64,000 nt of DNA from Rhizomys pruinosus (lineage: Eukaryota > Chordata > Mammalia > Rodentia > Spalacidae): assembly GCA_009823505.1 (NCBI GenBank), contig VZQC01006583.1:1834711-1898710 (forward strand), given 5' to 3'. The translations under genes were made by a program, and so were the position numbers. A model generated the notes under the pieces. The model made no database searches. It was given only the letters and a program-made list of their open reading frames with translations, and was not told the DNA's origin. Positions 22,120 through 34,064 of this stretch are shown here, piece by piece; positions within the stretch are counted from its first letter, which is position 1, and each line of letters opens with the position of its first letter.

Positions 22120-23300
22120 TTTTGGTCTTTTCAAAAACGGGTCTCCCTGTAGCCCAAACCTGGCCTGGAACTCACTACTGTAGGCCAGGTTGTCTTTGAT
22201 CTCACAGAGAATCTGCCTGCCTCTGCCTCGTAGGACCTAAAAGGCATGCACCACCATTCTGGATCATCATTCATTTGTAAACAGAGCCTCCTGTCCAGGC
22301 TGGAGGCAGTGGGAAGGGATTAGTGACTGCACCAGTTTCAGAGATGATGATGTTGACATGTGATTAAATAGCTGATATGAATGCCCTTATAAAAACCACT
22401 TTTAGGGGCTGGAGATGCTCCTGTCGGTGAAGACACTGGCGCTCTTGCAAGGAGGACCTGGGTTTTCATGTTCCACAACACACAATGCCAGCTTAAACAA
22501 CTGTGCATTACCCTTTCAGTTCCAGGAGATCTGAGCCCTCTTAAATAAATAATAAATAAAAATTAATAATTATAAAATGATCTTGGGGAGGCAGCTCAGG
22601 GTTTAATAGAGTAAGACAGAGCACTTGCTTGTTTCTTTGAGGATTGAACTTGAGGTTCAATTCCCAGCACGCACATGGAACAGTTCTGTCTCCTCTTTTG
22701 CCTTAGCGAGAGAGTCTAATACACCATATCGAGCATACATACAAGCATTATCAAAAGTATGGTAAGGGGTGGAGAGTGGCCACTGAATCCCAGCACACCC
22801 ACATGGCGGTGAGGAGCCATCTTTAACTCCCAGGTCCAGGGGGGAAATCCAATGCCCCTCTGTCCTGATCCCTCCGCAGCATGCACGACACGGGTGCACA
22901 AAAAAAAAAAAACCAACAGCAAAAGAACAAACATAAAGAATAATAAAATGTTTTAAAAACTCTAAAAAAACTCAGTAAAAATAAGTCATTTGTAATTTAA
23001 AAAATTAAATATTAAAAAAAAGGCCAGGGTGCTAGGTGGTGGTTCACATGCCTTTAATCCAAGCATCTTGGAGGCAGAAAGCAGGGGGAATCTCTGTGAG
23101 CTTGAAGGCCCCACGCCTGGGTCTCTCATAAGCAAGTTCAGGACAACTGGAGCACAGGGAGAACCCATTGTTCAAAAAAATACAAAAAAAAAAAATAATA
23201 AGAAAAACCACTTCAAGTAAAGCCAGTAGTTGGAAGGTGGAAGCAGAAGTTAAAGGTCATCCTCCTTTGCAAGTTTAAACGTTAAACACCAGTTAACAAA
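22120..23300. mobile_element. Left-arm SINEs downstream of the exon copy
   Basis: B1 - (22120-22265), B2-like + (22406-22520, 22570-22680 and 22770-22905), B1 + (23030-23190) and a B4-like piece (23195-23280). All contain small insertions and deletions relative to right-arm partners between 30905 and 31985. Confidence 0.7.
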
Positions 23301-23689
23301 AAAGCAAAAAAGAGCTTCAGTGATCCTGTATCCCAACCTCATCTCACTACTTTTCACTCCTCCCTCTACACTTGTTACTTTTATTTTCCCATCTCCACTC
23401 ACACCTACTCCTCCTGCTCATCCCTTTTCCTCCTCCTTCCCCCTTTTTCTTTCTTCTTCTGATCCCCTTACCACTCCCGCCATCATCTATCCTCTATCTA
23501 GTTCAGTAAGTGACCAGACTGGGAATAAAAGCTTTGCTACTCAACTACTCAATTACTTCTTTTGTAAAATGGATTTTTTTTTCCAAATATCTGTATTGTT
23601 CACAAAAACTACAACAGGTTCCAAGCACAAGCTATGGTATGACTAGACTTGGTAGTCACTTCTTTTTTATATAATGCTTTAATGATGTT

Positions 23690-23835
23690 TTGTTGTATTT
23701 CAGGATCATTTTTCAGTTCAATTTAGACTTACTCCCTTTCCCTTCCCTTACAACCCAGATTATGCATTCCGCCCTAAACCATATCTTGACATCTTTTCTC
23801 AGTTTTTTTTTTTGTTTGGTTTTTTTTTTAATGTT
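23690..23835 (-). mobile_element. Short LINE-1-like 3' end fragment, left arm
   Basis: Shares tcagttcaatttagacttac, atcttttctcag and T runs with the longer insertion at 58152-58708. The right-arm partner is about 30370-30530. Confidence 0.45.
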
Positions 23836-26030
23836 TCAGGAAATCCTTATTCCCAGTAGTCCATTCTTAGGCAAGGTCTCGATCCAGCAGCTGTCATCAG
23901 CAAAGGCAAGGCTATCATTTCAAAAGTCATACCATTTAGTGCATTTTCCAAAACACAGTTTACATCTTTATGAAAAGATTCTCTAGCTCAGACATACAAA
24001 TCTTCATTTCTGGTTCAGTTATCCAGTCATAAAAAATAAATTCAGCAATAAACAGACTCTGGAGACAGACCCTTCCCAAGTGCAGTGCATGGACAGTGTG
24101 CTGTACAAGTAACACTGGGTCAAAGGCCACCACCCAGACACAGTCACTCATACCATTAGGCTCTGTCTCATCCTGAACCATTTCCCTGATGTTTTCTTGC
24201 CCCTGCAGAACTAATTGCTGAGTGACCCTTAAAGTCCAAGGTTAAGTCACTTGTAAAGCATGTGGCTAATGCTTAAGCCAAGAATCAAAGACTTCCAGAA
24301 TTGGCACGGTGGCCCAGCAGATAAAGGTGATTGCTAGACAAGCCCAAAACCAGCGGTCCTATACCCCAGTATTAATGCACATCAAGGCAGATAATGAGAC
24401 ATTTCTGATGCACAAAATATGCCCTCTGACTTCTGATTATGTGAAGTCTGTGGCACATGTTTTTCCCCATCATCACCTTTCATATTTTTCATTTCATATT
24501 TCTTATATATAATAATAACTTAATAAAATTCTAAAGAATCGTTCAAGCTATGGGCCTGAGTGGATAGCATTTGTAGCTTGCAGTGCACCTGACACTGGGG
24601 GTTGTGGGTGGGGTGACAAACAGCCCAGCTCTGGTGCCTCTTGTCTACATCATTCACTTCCCTGAACTTGGCACAGTTTAAAAATAGTTCTTTTCGTAGG
24701 TTTCATACACGAAGATGTCTGTAATCTGGGACATCAAAAAATGCCCTTCCTTAGCTGAGATGTCTATTTTTCTAAGAGGGACTTTTTTTTGTACAGAATG
24801 TTCCTCCCCAGACCCAGTTTGTTGAAATTTGGCTGCCCTTACTTGTTACAACAATCTTTAAAACTATTTCAATTTCTGCTCATGGGGTTTGGGGATGCAT
24901 TCCCAGTGGTTAGAGTGCATTTGCCTTAGCATGCAAGATCCCAGTATCCATCCCCAGTCACTACCAAACAAACAAATTTCACTGTCACAATGTGTCGTCA
25001 TATCAATGATTTTTAGTGCCATGGCCAGTGTCTTGGTCAAATTTAACTAAAGTGAATATAGTTCATTGTCTGTTATCCTTGGTATCAGAGGCGGGAATTC
25101 TGGAAACTGGAATTGTAGAGTGCTACTCAAAGTCCAGTTTTAGCTAGCAGGTACAGTTAGACTGCGCCCAGCATTTCCAGAATTGTTAAGAGGTGATTAA
25201 GTCGATGTGGTTCCTTCTGTTTCATCTACATTATTTCGTGCTCTAATAACGTCTGATGGAGGGATTGTACAGTGAAACAGACTCCAAAGCAACAATATGA
25301 ACGGCAGCTAACAGAAAAGAGCCATGTGGGCATGGCTAATATGCACACCTACTGTTACCTCTAGCAACTTCAGAATTGCCTGGAAGATACTACAGATCTT
25401 CAGTTGCACGTTATACTCCATTTGGTTCCACACAAAGACCCATTTAGTACACCTTTAGCACAATTAAAGAAGCTAATGTTCTGCTTTAATAAATGCAATC
25501 TAAAAAGCTGAGGCAGTAAAAGTTATTTTCATGGTGATACATCTATATGCACATGGATATACCTATTTACCATACAGTTAGGATTTGATTGAAAAACGTG
25601 ATTGCTTTTAAGACTATATTACTTTGTTACTTTGCAACATCAGTGAACAGGAAGCAGTTGTAAGTACTTGAATGGTGCTAAAACCAATAACAGTAGATGC
25701 TCCTGTGGCTGGCTATGCATCAAGGACCTTTCCGTCCAGTGACCCAGCTTGCACTGCAACCACGTTTGACTGCTCTCGGTGTCCATGTTGCTGTCAGTGG
25801 ACTTACTGTGTTGTGGGTGTGGTGGCTTCAGTGCATTAGAGGTCCCCTCGGTACGAACTGACAAGGCCTGCAGAAGATGACATGGCCCGCCATGAACGCT
25901 CCCGTTTCTGTTCCTGCCTGTACTTCACTAGAGCACGCTCGTTCTTCTCAAGGGGGCATTGTGTACCTACATCATGTGCTGTGTAGTTTTTCCTTCTCAT
26001 ATTCAAATGGTTTTTATTGACCTGTAACTA

Positions 26031-26036
26031 AATAAA
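26031..26036 (+). promoter_or_regulatory. Poly(A) signal of the inverted SLC16A14 copy
   Basis: AATAAA in ctaaataaaatctg, the mirror of the signal at 28218-28223. It would only matter if the left-arm copy were real and transcribed. Confidence 0.5.
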
Positions 26037-26145
26037 ATCTGTTCTCTTTAAAGGTGATCAGTGAGGTTTTTTGTATAAAATCTCTTTATCTCTCCTCTCA
26101 ACACCCCCCATCTTGCTTTGTTTTTTATATTTCATTTCTTTTTTT

Positions 26146-28104
26146 TTTTTTTTTTTTTTGGCTTTTTCAAGACAGGGTCTCCCTGTAGCCCCACTGTCCT
26201 GGAACTCACTGTATAGAACCGGATGGCCTTGAACTCACAAGATCTGCCTGCCTCTGCCTCCCAAGTGCTAGGATTGAAGGCGTGTGCCACCACGCCTGGC
26301 TTCATTTCTTATTTTTAATCTTATGTGTATGAGTGTATTGCCTGCATGCGTACAAGTGCACCTTTGCCATGAAGTGCCCTCAGAGGACAAAAGAGGGCAT
26401 TGGATCCCCTGGAATTGGAGATGGTTGTTAGCCACCAGGTGGGTGCTGGGAATTGAACCTGGGTCCTCTGCAAGAGCAGAGGTCTTAAATGCTGAGCCAT
26501 CTCTCTAGCCCCTGTTTGTTTATAACCTTAAATGAAATGGTCTTAAAACATAGCTGATGATTGATTAGCTACTTTATTCTTATGCCTGAACACTTTTTTA
26601 AATTGATTTCTGTGTGTGGTGTGTGTGTGTGTGTGTGTGTTTGCACTTGCCAGGTAGGGATGCCTGTGGAGGCCAGAAGACAACTTGAAGGAATTGGTCC
26701 TCTCCTACCATGTGAGTTTGGGGCTGGATGTAGTGATGCAGGGTTTGAATACCAGCACTTTTTTTTTTTTTTTGTTTTTTTTTTTTTTTGAGTTTTTTTT
26801 TAGCCCAGCTGTTCTGGAACTCACTCTGTAAACCAGGCTGGCCTTGAACTCACAGAGATCAACCTGCCTCTGCCTCCTGAGTGCTGGGTTAAGGTGTGTG
26901 TCTAGCACATCAAATAAATCTTTTAAAAAAGGAGATAAAAAAAGAAAACACAAGCCGGGCGTGGTGGCGCACACCTTTAAATCCTAGCACTTGGGAGGCA
27001 GAGGCAGGCGGATCTTTGTGATTCAAGGCAGCCTGGTCTACAGACAGGGGTTCCAGGACAGCTGGGACTACAGGGAGACCCTGTCTCGAAAAAACCAAAA
27101 AAAAAAAAAAAAGATGAAACGACTATGAGCATCAAAAAACAAACCATTAATAGATACTAAAATCTATCCTGAACAAAGATTTTTTTTTTTGAGCCAGGAT
27201 CTAATGTCTTCCAGTCTGGCCTGATCTTCCTGTCACAATCTCCCAAGTGCTGGGATTACAGGCATGTCCCCATAGCCTTAAACTCATTATGTAGCTCAGG
27301 CTATCCTTGAACTTACAATCCTGCAGCCTCAGCTTCCTAAGCACTGGGATTACAGGTATGTAACACCATGCCTGAGAGAAGTAAAATTTAAGATAAAAAG
27401 ACAAAAAGTGCAGTACTACTACATTATTGATCCCCAAAATGAAATAGTTATGCATCTAACAGAATGTGTGCAAGATCTGTGTGACACACATGGCAAGCGA
27501 ACACAAGACGCCCCACACATAACTCGTTAGGGGAAAAATAAGAAACAACAAGAGCTGGGAAGTAGCTCAGTGGTACAGAAGCTGCCTATCCTGCTCAAGG
27601 CCCTAGGATCTATCACCAGCACTGCAAGATAGATGGACGGTTGGATGGATGGATGGATGGATGGATGGATGGATGGATGGATGGATGGATGGATGGATGA
27701 ATGGATGGATGGACGGGTGGACAGATAGATGGACAGACTAACAAACAAAACACAAAACAGTGAGAGTCCAAATGGTCAAAATTCCAAAGCAATGACAACA
27801 CCAAAGTTTCAGGAGATTTGGAACAACAGAAACCTTCACTCATTATTAATGGGAATGCAAACGTTACAGTCACTTGGAAGAGTTTGGGAGTTCCTTTCAA
27901 AATAAAGATACTCTTACCATATGATCTAAAAATCATTAACCTTTTATAATTATCCAAAGGAGATGAAAGATGGCCACATGAAACCATATGCATGGATGTA
28001 TATAGCAGCTTTTCTGTATATAGAAGCTTTTCTGTAACTGCCAAAAATTGGAAGCAACCACTGTCCTTCAATGGATGCGTGATACAGACTTGGGAGTATT
28101 GAAT
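26146..28104. other. Spacer of the inverted repeat
   Basis: Not self-complementary beyond its own SINEs. It contains B1 - (26158-26300), B2 - (26310-26512), a GT run (26617-26640), B1 - with long T tracts (26760-26900), B1 + (26953-27110), B4-type - (27185-27375), an ID-like head + (27551-27622), a GGAT tetranucleotide run (27628-27725) and an old LINE-1 3' segment + (27765-28104, with gaagcaaccactgtccttc and aatggatgcgtgatac). No gene was recognised; the FBXO36 final exon was looked for here and not found. Confidence 0.75.
27628..27725. repeat. GGAT tetranucleotide microsatellite
   Basis: About 24 units of ggat with a few interruptions. The Ser-Ile-His-Pro reading frames on the other strand are only this repeat. 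Confidence 0.95.
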
Positions 28105-28217
28105 AGGAAAAAAAAAAGAAATGAAATATTAAAAACAAACAAATGGGGGGGTGGAGAGGAGAGATAAAGAGATTTTATACAAAAAAACCTCACTGATCAC
28201 CTTTAAAGAGAACAGAT

Positions 28218-28223
28218 TTTATT
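28218..28223 (-). promoter_or_regulatory. SLC16A14 polyadenylation signal
   Basis: On the minus strand: ctaaataaaatctgttctc, an AATAAA followed by T-rich sequence, at the end of the single-copy 3' UTR. Confidence 0.6.
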
Positions 28224-30689
28224 TAGTTACAGGTCAATAAAAACCATTTGAATATGAGAAGGAAAAACTACACAGCACATGATGTAGGTACACAATGCCC
28301 CCTTGAGAAGAACGAGCGTGCTCTAGTGAAGTACAGGCAGGAACAGAAACGGGAGCGTTCATGGCGGGCCATGTCATCTTCTGCAGGCCTTGTCAGTTCG
28401 TACCGAGGGGACCTCTAATGCACTGAAGCCACCACACCCACAACACAGTAAGTCCACTGACAGCAACATGGACACCGAGAGCAGTCAAACGTGGTTGCAG
28501 TGCAAGCTGGGTCACTGGACGGAAAGGTCCTTGATGCATAGCCAGCCACAGGAGCATCTACTGTTATTGGTTTTAGCACCATTCAAGTACTTACAACTGC
28601 TTCCTGTTCACTGATGTTGCAAAGTAACAAAGTAATATAGTCTTAAAAGCAATCACGTTTTTCAATCAAATCCTAACTGTATGGTAAATAGGTATATCCA
28701 TGTGCATATAGATGTATCACCATGAAAATAACTTTTACTGCCTCAGCTTTTTAGATTGCATTTATTAAAGCAGAACATTAGCTTCTTTAATTGTGCTAAA
28801 GGTGTACTAAATGGGTCTTTGTGTGGAACCAAATGGAGTATAACGTGCAACTGAAGATCTGTAGTATCTTCCAGGCAATTCTGAAGTTGCTAGAGGTAAC
28901 AGTAGGTGTGCATATTAGCCATGCCCACATGGCTCTTTTCTGTTAGCTGCCGTTCATATTGTTGCTTTGGAGTCTGTTTCACTGTACAATCCCTCCATCA
29001 GACGTTATTAGAGCACGAAATAATGTAGATGAAACAGAAGGAACCACATCGACTTAATCACCTCTTAACAATTCTGGAAATGCTGGGCGCAGTCTAACTG
29101 TACCTGCTAGCTAAAACTGGACTTTGAGTAGCACTCTACAATTCCAGTTTCCAGAATTCCCGCCTCTGATACCAAGGATAACAGACAATGAACTATATTC
29201 ACTTTAGTTAAATTTGACCCAAGACACTGGCCATGGCACTAAAAAATCTATTGATATGACGAGCACATTGTGAAGTAGAAATTTGTTTGTTTGGTGGTAC
29301 TGGGGATGGATCCTGGGATCTTGGACATGCTAGGCAAGCACTCTAACCACTGGGATGCATCCCCAAACCCATGAGCAGAAATTGAAATAGTTTTAAAGAT
29401 ATGTGTAAACAAGTAAGGCAGCCAGAAATTTCAAAATGGTTCTGGGAGGAACATTCTGTAGTCTGCTTAGAAAAATAGACATCTCAGCTAAGGAAGGGCA
29501 TTTTTTGATGTCCCAGATTACAGACATCTTCGTGTATGAAACCTACGAAAAGAACTATTTTTAAACTGTGCCAAGTTCAGGGAAGTGAATGATGTAGACA
29601 AGAGGCACCAGAGCTGGGCTGTTTGTCACCCCACCCACAACCCCCAGTGTCAGGTGCACTGCAAGCTACAAATGCTATCCACTCATGGACCCATAGCTTG
29701 ACGATTCTTTAGAATTTTATTTATATTATTATTATTATGTATGTGTATGGGGTGTGGACTGGGAAAAACATGTGCCACAGCTCACATTCAGAGATCAGAG
29801 GGCAATTTTGTGCAGTCAGTTGTCTCTTTCTGCCTTTGTGTGCATTCTGGGTATAGACCGCTGGTCTTTGGGCTTTCTAGCAATCACCTTTATCTGCTGG
29901 GCCACCGTGCCAATTCTGGAAGTTTGATTCTGGCTTAAGCATTAGCCACATGCTTTACAAGTGACTTAACCTTGGACTTTAAGGGTCACTCAGCAATTAG
30001 TTCTGCAGGGGCAAGAAAACATCAGGGAAATGGTTCAGGATGAGACAGAGCCTAATGGTATGAGTGACTGTGTCTGGGTGGTGGCCTTTGACCCAGTGTT
30101 ACTTGTACAGCACACTGTCCATGCACTGCACTTGGGAAGGGTCTGTCTCCAGAGTCTGTTTATTGCTGAATTTATTTTTTATGACTGGATAACTGAACCA
30201 GAAATGAAGATTTGTATGTCTGAGCTAGAGAATCTTTTCATAAAGATGTAAACTGTGTTTTGGAAAATGCACTAAATGGTATGACTTTTGAAATGATAGC
30301 CTGCCTTTGCTATGACACTGCTGGATCGAGACCTTCCTAAGAATTGACTACTGTGGATAATGTGAATTCCTAAACATAAAAAAAAAACAAAACAAAAAAA
30401 AACTGAGAAAAAGATGCAGGATAGTTAGGGCAGAATGCATAATCTGGGGTAAGGGGAAGGGAAAGGGGAGTAAGTCTAAATTGAACTGAAAAATGATGCC
30501 TGAAATACACAAAACATCAATGAAAGCATTATATAAAAAAAGAATTGACTACCAAGTCTAGTCATACTCTTGTGCTTGGAACCTGTGTATTTTTGTGGAA
30601 CAATACAGATATTTGGATCCATTTTACAAAGAAGTAATTGAGTAGTTGAGTAGCAAAGCTTTTATTCCCAGTCTGGTCACTTACTGGGA

Positions 30690-30870
30690 CTAGAGAGAGG
30701 AGAGAGGATGGGGGAGTGGAAGGGGGAGAGAAGAAGAAGAAAAAGGGGAGGAGGAGGAAAAGAGGAGGAGGGAGAGGAGGTGGGAGTGGAAGGGGGAGAG
30801 AAGAAGAAGAACAAGGGGAGGAGGAGGAGGAAAAGAGGAGGGAGAGGAGAGGTGGAGAAAGAGGGAGACT
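30690..30870. repeat. Purine-rich GGA/GAA tract in the 3' UTR
   Basis: Contains two near-identical blocks (gtggaagggggagagaagaag at 30716 and 30785). The left arm does not keep this form: the matching place (about 23380-23500) is a different pyrimidine-rich sequence. This is one of the larger differences between the arms. Confidence 0.75.
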
Positions 30871-30989
30871 GAAGCTCTGTTTTGCTTTTTTGAGACTGGG
30901 TGGAACTTAACTGGGCAGAAGAGGATGACCTTGAACTTCTGCTTCCACCTTCCAACTACTGGGCTTACTTGAAAGTGGTTTCTTTTATT

Positions 30990-31985
30990 ATTTTTTTTTT
31001 TTGTATTTTTGAGACAGGGTCTCCCTGTAGCTCCAGCTGTCCTGGAACTCCCTTTGTAGACCAGGCTGGCCTTCAACTCACAGAGATCCGCCTGCTTCTG
31101 CCTCCCAAGTGCTGGGATTAAAGGCATGTGCCACCACCGCACCCGGCCTTTTTTTAATTTTAATTTTTTAAATTACAAATGACTTATTTTTATGAGTTTT
31201 TTTGTAAGTTTTTTAAAAATTTTATTTATTCTTTATGTGTATGAATGTACTGTCTGCATGTAGGTCTGTGCACCCGTGTCGTGCAATGCTGAGGAGGTCA
31301 GAAGAAGGCATTGGATTCCCCTGGAACTGGAGTTAAAGATGGCTCTCAGCCGCCATGTGGGTGCTGGGGATCAGGCCATCTCTCCAGCCCCTTACAAGAC
31401 TTTTGATTGCTTGTATGTATGCTGATATGTGTATAGTGCTCTCGAAGGCTAAAAGAGGGAGACAGAACTGTCATGTGCGTGCTGGGAATTGAACTCAGTT
31501 CATCTCAAAGAACAGCAAGTGCTCTTAAACCCTGAGCTGCTTCCCCAGTCATTTTAAAATATTTTATTTATTATTTATTTAAAGAGGGCATCAGATCTCC
31601 TGGAACTGGAGGTATGCACAGTTGTTAGCTGGCATTGTGTGTTGGGAACTGAACCCAGGTCCTCTGCAAGAGCAGCCAGTGCTCTTCACCACAGAGCCAT
31701 CTCTCCAGCCCCTAAAAGTGGTTTTTATAAGGGCATTCATATCAGCTATTTAATCACATGTCAACATCATCATCTCTGAAACTGGTGCAGTCACTAATCC
31801 CTTCCCACTGCCTCCAGCCTGGACAGGAGGCTCTGTTTACAAATGAAGTGATGATCCAGGAATGGTGGTGCATGCCTTTAGTCCTAGGAGGCAGAGGCAG
31901 GCAGATCTCTGTGAGATCAAAGACAGCCTGGCCTACATAGTGAGTTCCAGGCCAGTTGGGGCTACAGGGAGACCCTGTTTGAAAA
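30990..31985. mobile_element. SINEs within the SLC16A14 3' UTR
   Basis: B1 - (30990-31146), B2 - (31210-31392), two further B2-type - copies (31400-31550 and 31560-31712) and B1 + (31857-31985) followed by a CAA run (31985-32016). Confidence 0.85.
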
Positions 31986-32153
31986 CAACAACAACAATAA
32001 CAACAACAACAACAACGTACAGAATACAAAAAAGACAAATGAAGTGATGACCATGGCATTTACAGGTGACACTGCCAGTTACCACAGAGCATTCCTCCAG
32101 CAACCCGGTGAAGTTTGAACAAGAAGGAAGTCTCACAAAGCTCACACAAAATG

Positions 32154-32207
32154 CTACACATGTGCATCCCACACAAAATGCTACACATGTGCACCCTCTA
32201 TGTACTT
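32154..32207 (-). repeat. 27-bp tandem duplication over the SLC16A14 stop codon
   Basis: On the minus strand gcacatgtgtagcattttgtg occurs twice, 27 bases apart, so the last codons and TAG (32183-32181) are repeated in frame downstream (TAG at 32156-32154). The left arm has the same (21906 and 21933). Confidence 0.85.
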
Positions 32208-32332
32208 TCTTCTGGATTGTTTTATCATCCGCATACAAGGTTGAAGGAGTAAAAAGAATATTCCTACCATGTAAAGTAGACCACATATATAAAAGGAAAA
32301 ATCATATTTTTGTGTGATGTCAAAGATCCATC
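32181..32332 (-). CDS. Slc16a14: SLC16A14 last coding exon (C-terminus)
   Basis: A 152-base coding part of the terminal exon. The acceptor ttttgttttgcag precedes 32332, and the exon supplies two bases that complete the Gly codon split with exon 44058-43087 (GCA-G / GA). It encodes residues 459-508: GWIFDITQKYDFSFYICGLL, then a hydrophobic stretch (last membrane helix, through FFLLLQPC) and a basic cytosolic tail KQSRRKYIEGAHV, then TAG. This fits the C-terminal helix and cytosolic tail of MCT14. A longer open frame upstream (to 32540) is antisense B1, not coding. The same exon appears inverted and frameshifted at 21765-21917. Confidence 0.92.
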
Positions 32333-32424
32333 CTGCAAAACAAAATGGGAATATTTCAGCATAATATAGTTTAAGATCAAACTCAAACACATAAACCAGA
32401 TGTTTGTTGCTACTACAAATTGTT

Positions 32425-33705
32425 TTTTTTTTTGGTCTTTTTGAGGCAGGGTCTTCCTGTGGCTGCAGCGGTTCTGGAACTTGCTCTGTAGACCAGGCTG
32501 TCCTTGAACTCACAGAGATCTGCCTGCCTCTGCCTCCCAAGTGCTAGGATTAAAGGTGTGTGCCACCATGCCTGGCAACTACTACAATTTTTTTAAAATA
32601 AGAATTTGGATTAGGGATGTGGCTCAGTAGTAGAACACTTGCCTATGTATGTAGTTCCCATAACTACATACACACACAAACACACAAACAGAAATTTGTT
32701 AATTTTCCTTTTGTGGTGCCAGGGATGGAACCCAGAACCTTGTGCATGCTAGGTGAATGCCAAACCACTGAGCCACACAAACAGGCCCATTTAGTACTTA
32801 AAAAAAAAAGATTTATTTGTGCTTTATGCGAGTATTTTGCCGGCATATATGCCTGTATACCACATGTATACAATGCCCATAGTGGAGGCCAAAGAGGGTG
32901 TTGGATCCCCTGGAAATGGAGTTACAAATGGTTGTGAGCAGCTGGGTGGGTGCTGGGAACTCACTCTGTAGACCAGGCTGGACTTGAATTCACAGAGATC
33001 CACCTGCCTCTGCACACCCCCCACCCCCCCACCCAGTGCTTGGATTAAAGGCATGCACCACACCTGGCTGTTTTCAAACTGACTATGGTTTTTATTTTGT
33101 TTCTTTTTTTTTTCCTTTTGATTTTTTTTTTTTTTGAGACAAATTTTCATGTAGTCCAGGTTGACCTTGAACTTACTTTTTTTTTTTTTTTTTAAATAAA
33201 AAATCTTTTTTGAGACAGGATTTCATGCAGCCCCAGGTTGGCATCTAACTTGCTATGTAGTCGATGTTGGCCTTGAATTCCTGATCCTTCTACTTCGGTC
33301 ACTGAAGTATTGGGATTACTAGTGTGAGCCACCTGTCCAGTTGGGGACAGACCAAGGCTTTGTGCCATCTACCAACTAAACCACATCCCCACCTACTCAT
33401 ACATCCATTTTTTTTTTCTGGTCTTTTTCAGACAGGGTCTCCCTGCAGCCCCAGCTGTCCTGCAACTCACTTTGTAGACCAGGCTGGCCTTGAACTCACA
33501 AAGATCTGCCTGCCTCTGCCTCCCAAGTGCTAGGATTAAAGGCGTGCACCACTACACCTGGCTTTTCTTTCTTTCTTTTTTTTTTGAGCAGAGTCTCACT
33601 ATGTAGCTCTGGCTGGTCTAAAACTTGCCTTGTAGACCAGGCTGTTCTTGAATTTGCAAAGATCATTGCTGGGATTAAAGGTGTGAACCACCATACCTGA
33701 CTCCA
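32425..33705 (-). mobile_element. SINE cluster in the right arm, intron 4 of SLC16A14
   Basis: B1 (32425-32577), ID-like pieces (about 32600-32660 and 32715-32785), B2 (32815-32955) joined to a B1 lacking its T-rich end (32955-33070), degraded B1/B4 (33140-33335) and two B1 copies (33413-33563 and 33570-33705). Confidence 0.8.
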
Positions 33706-34064
33706 TTTCCTCATTTTTAAGAGGATGCTGTAGAAAACAATATTTCTGATGCCCAGTTCTGTTCAGGCACTATGTACTTCTATAGGCTCCCAGGGCAGCA
33801 GTGTCCTTAGGTTAACTCACAGGCTGGACAGAGGCAGCAGTAGTAAAAAGCAGAGTTCGTGATTTTTCTATTCATCAAAACTGTTCAAAGAAGATTCTAG
33901 TGTGTATCAAAGAGGCTGAATAAAAGTCATTTAAACTTTGCTCATTATGAAGTACTTGAATGTAAACATGTGTTCTGGAAAATCCAGCTTTCATAAAATT
34001 CACTATGTGCAGCTATAAACACTATTTGTATTGACATTTTAAATTTTTAATTAAAAAAATTTTT

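Larger units (their letters stand above)
18033..26145. repeat. Left arm of a large inverted repeat
   Basis: This segment is the reverse complement of 28105-35973. Anchors: 18033-18075 pairs with 35973-35931; 18930-19125 with 35075-34880; 20035-20330 with 33990-33700; 21765-21917 (SLC16A14 exon copy) with 32332-32181; 23960-24181 with 30251-30030; 25640-25864 with 28614-28390, the last two with identical translations. Single-copy stretches match almost perfectly, while SINEs in this arm have many one-base insertions and deletions. Contents include poly-T (18132-18163), AATA repeats (18840-18906), and sense-strand B1/B2 copies mirroring the antisense ones of the right arm. Confidence 0.95.
28195..32180 (-). 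other. Slc16a14: SLC16A14 3' untranslated region
   Basis: From the TAG at 32183-32181 down to just past AATAAA (reverse of 28218-28223) is about 4 kb on the minus strand without a splice acceptor needed. 28195-30370 is single-copy. SINEs occupy much of 30990-31985, and a purine-rich GGA tract lies at 30690-30870. The extent rests only on the first strong poly(A) signal at the end of the single-copy part; an earlier end is possible. Confidence 0.55.

Noticed and set aside
25640..25864. A 74-codon frame that is identical at 28390-28614 on the other strand, seeming conserved
   Set aside because: The identity comes from the inverted repeat. The sequence is SLC16A14 3' UTR and the frame has no recognisable domain. 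The same applies to 23960-24181 and 30030-30251.
32333..32540. N-terminal extension of the SLC16A14 last-exon frame
   Set aside because: It translates antisense B1 and intron sequence upstream of a clear splice acceptor, and the splice phase fits the preceding exon exactly.
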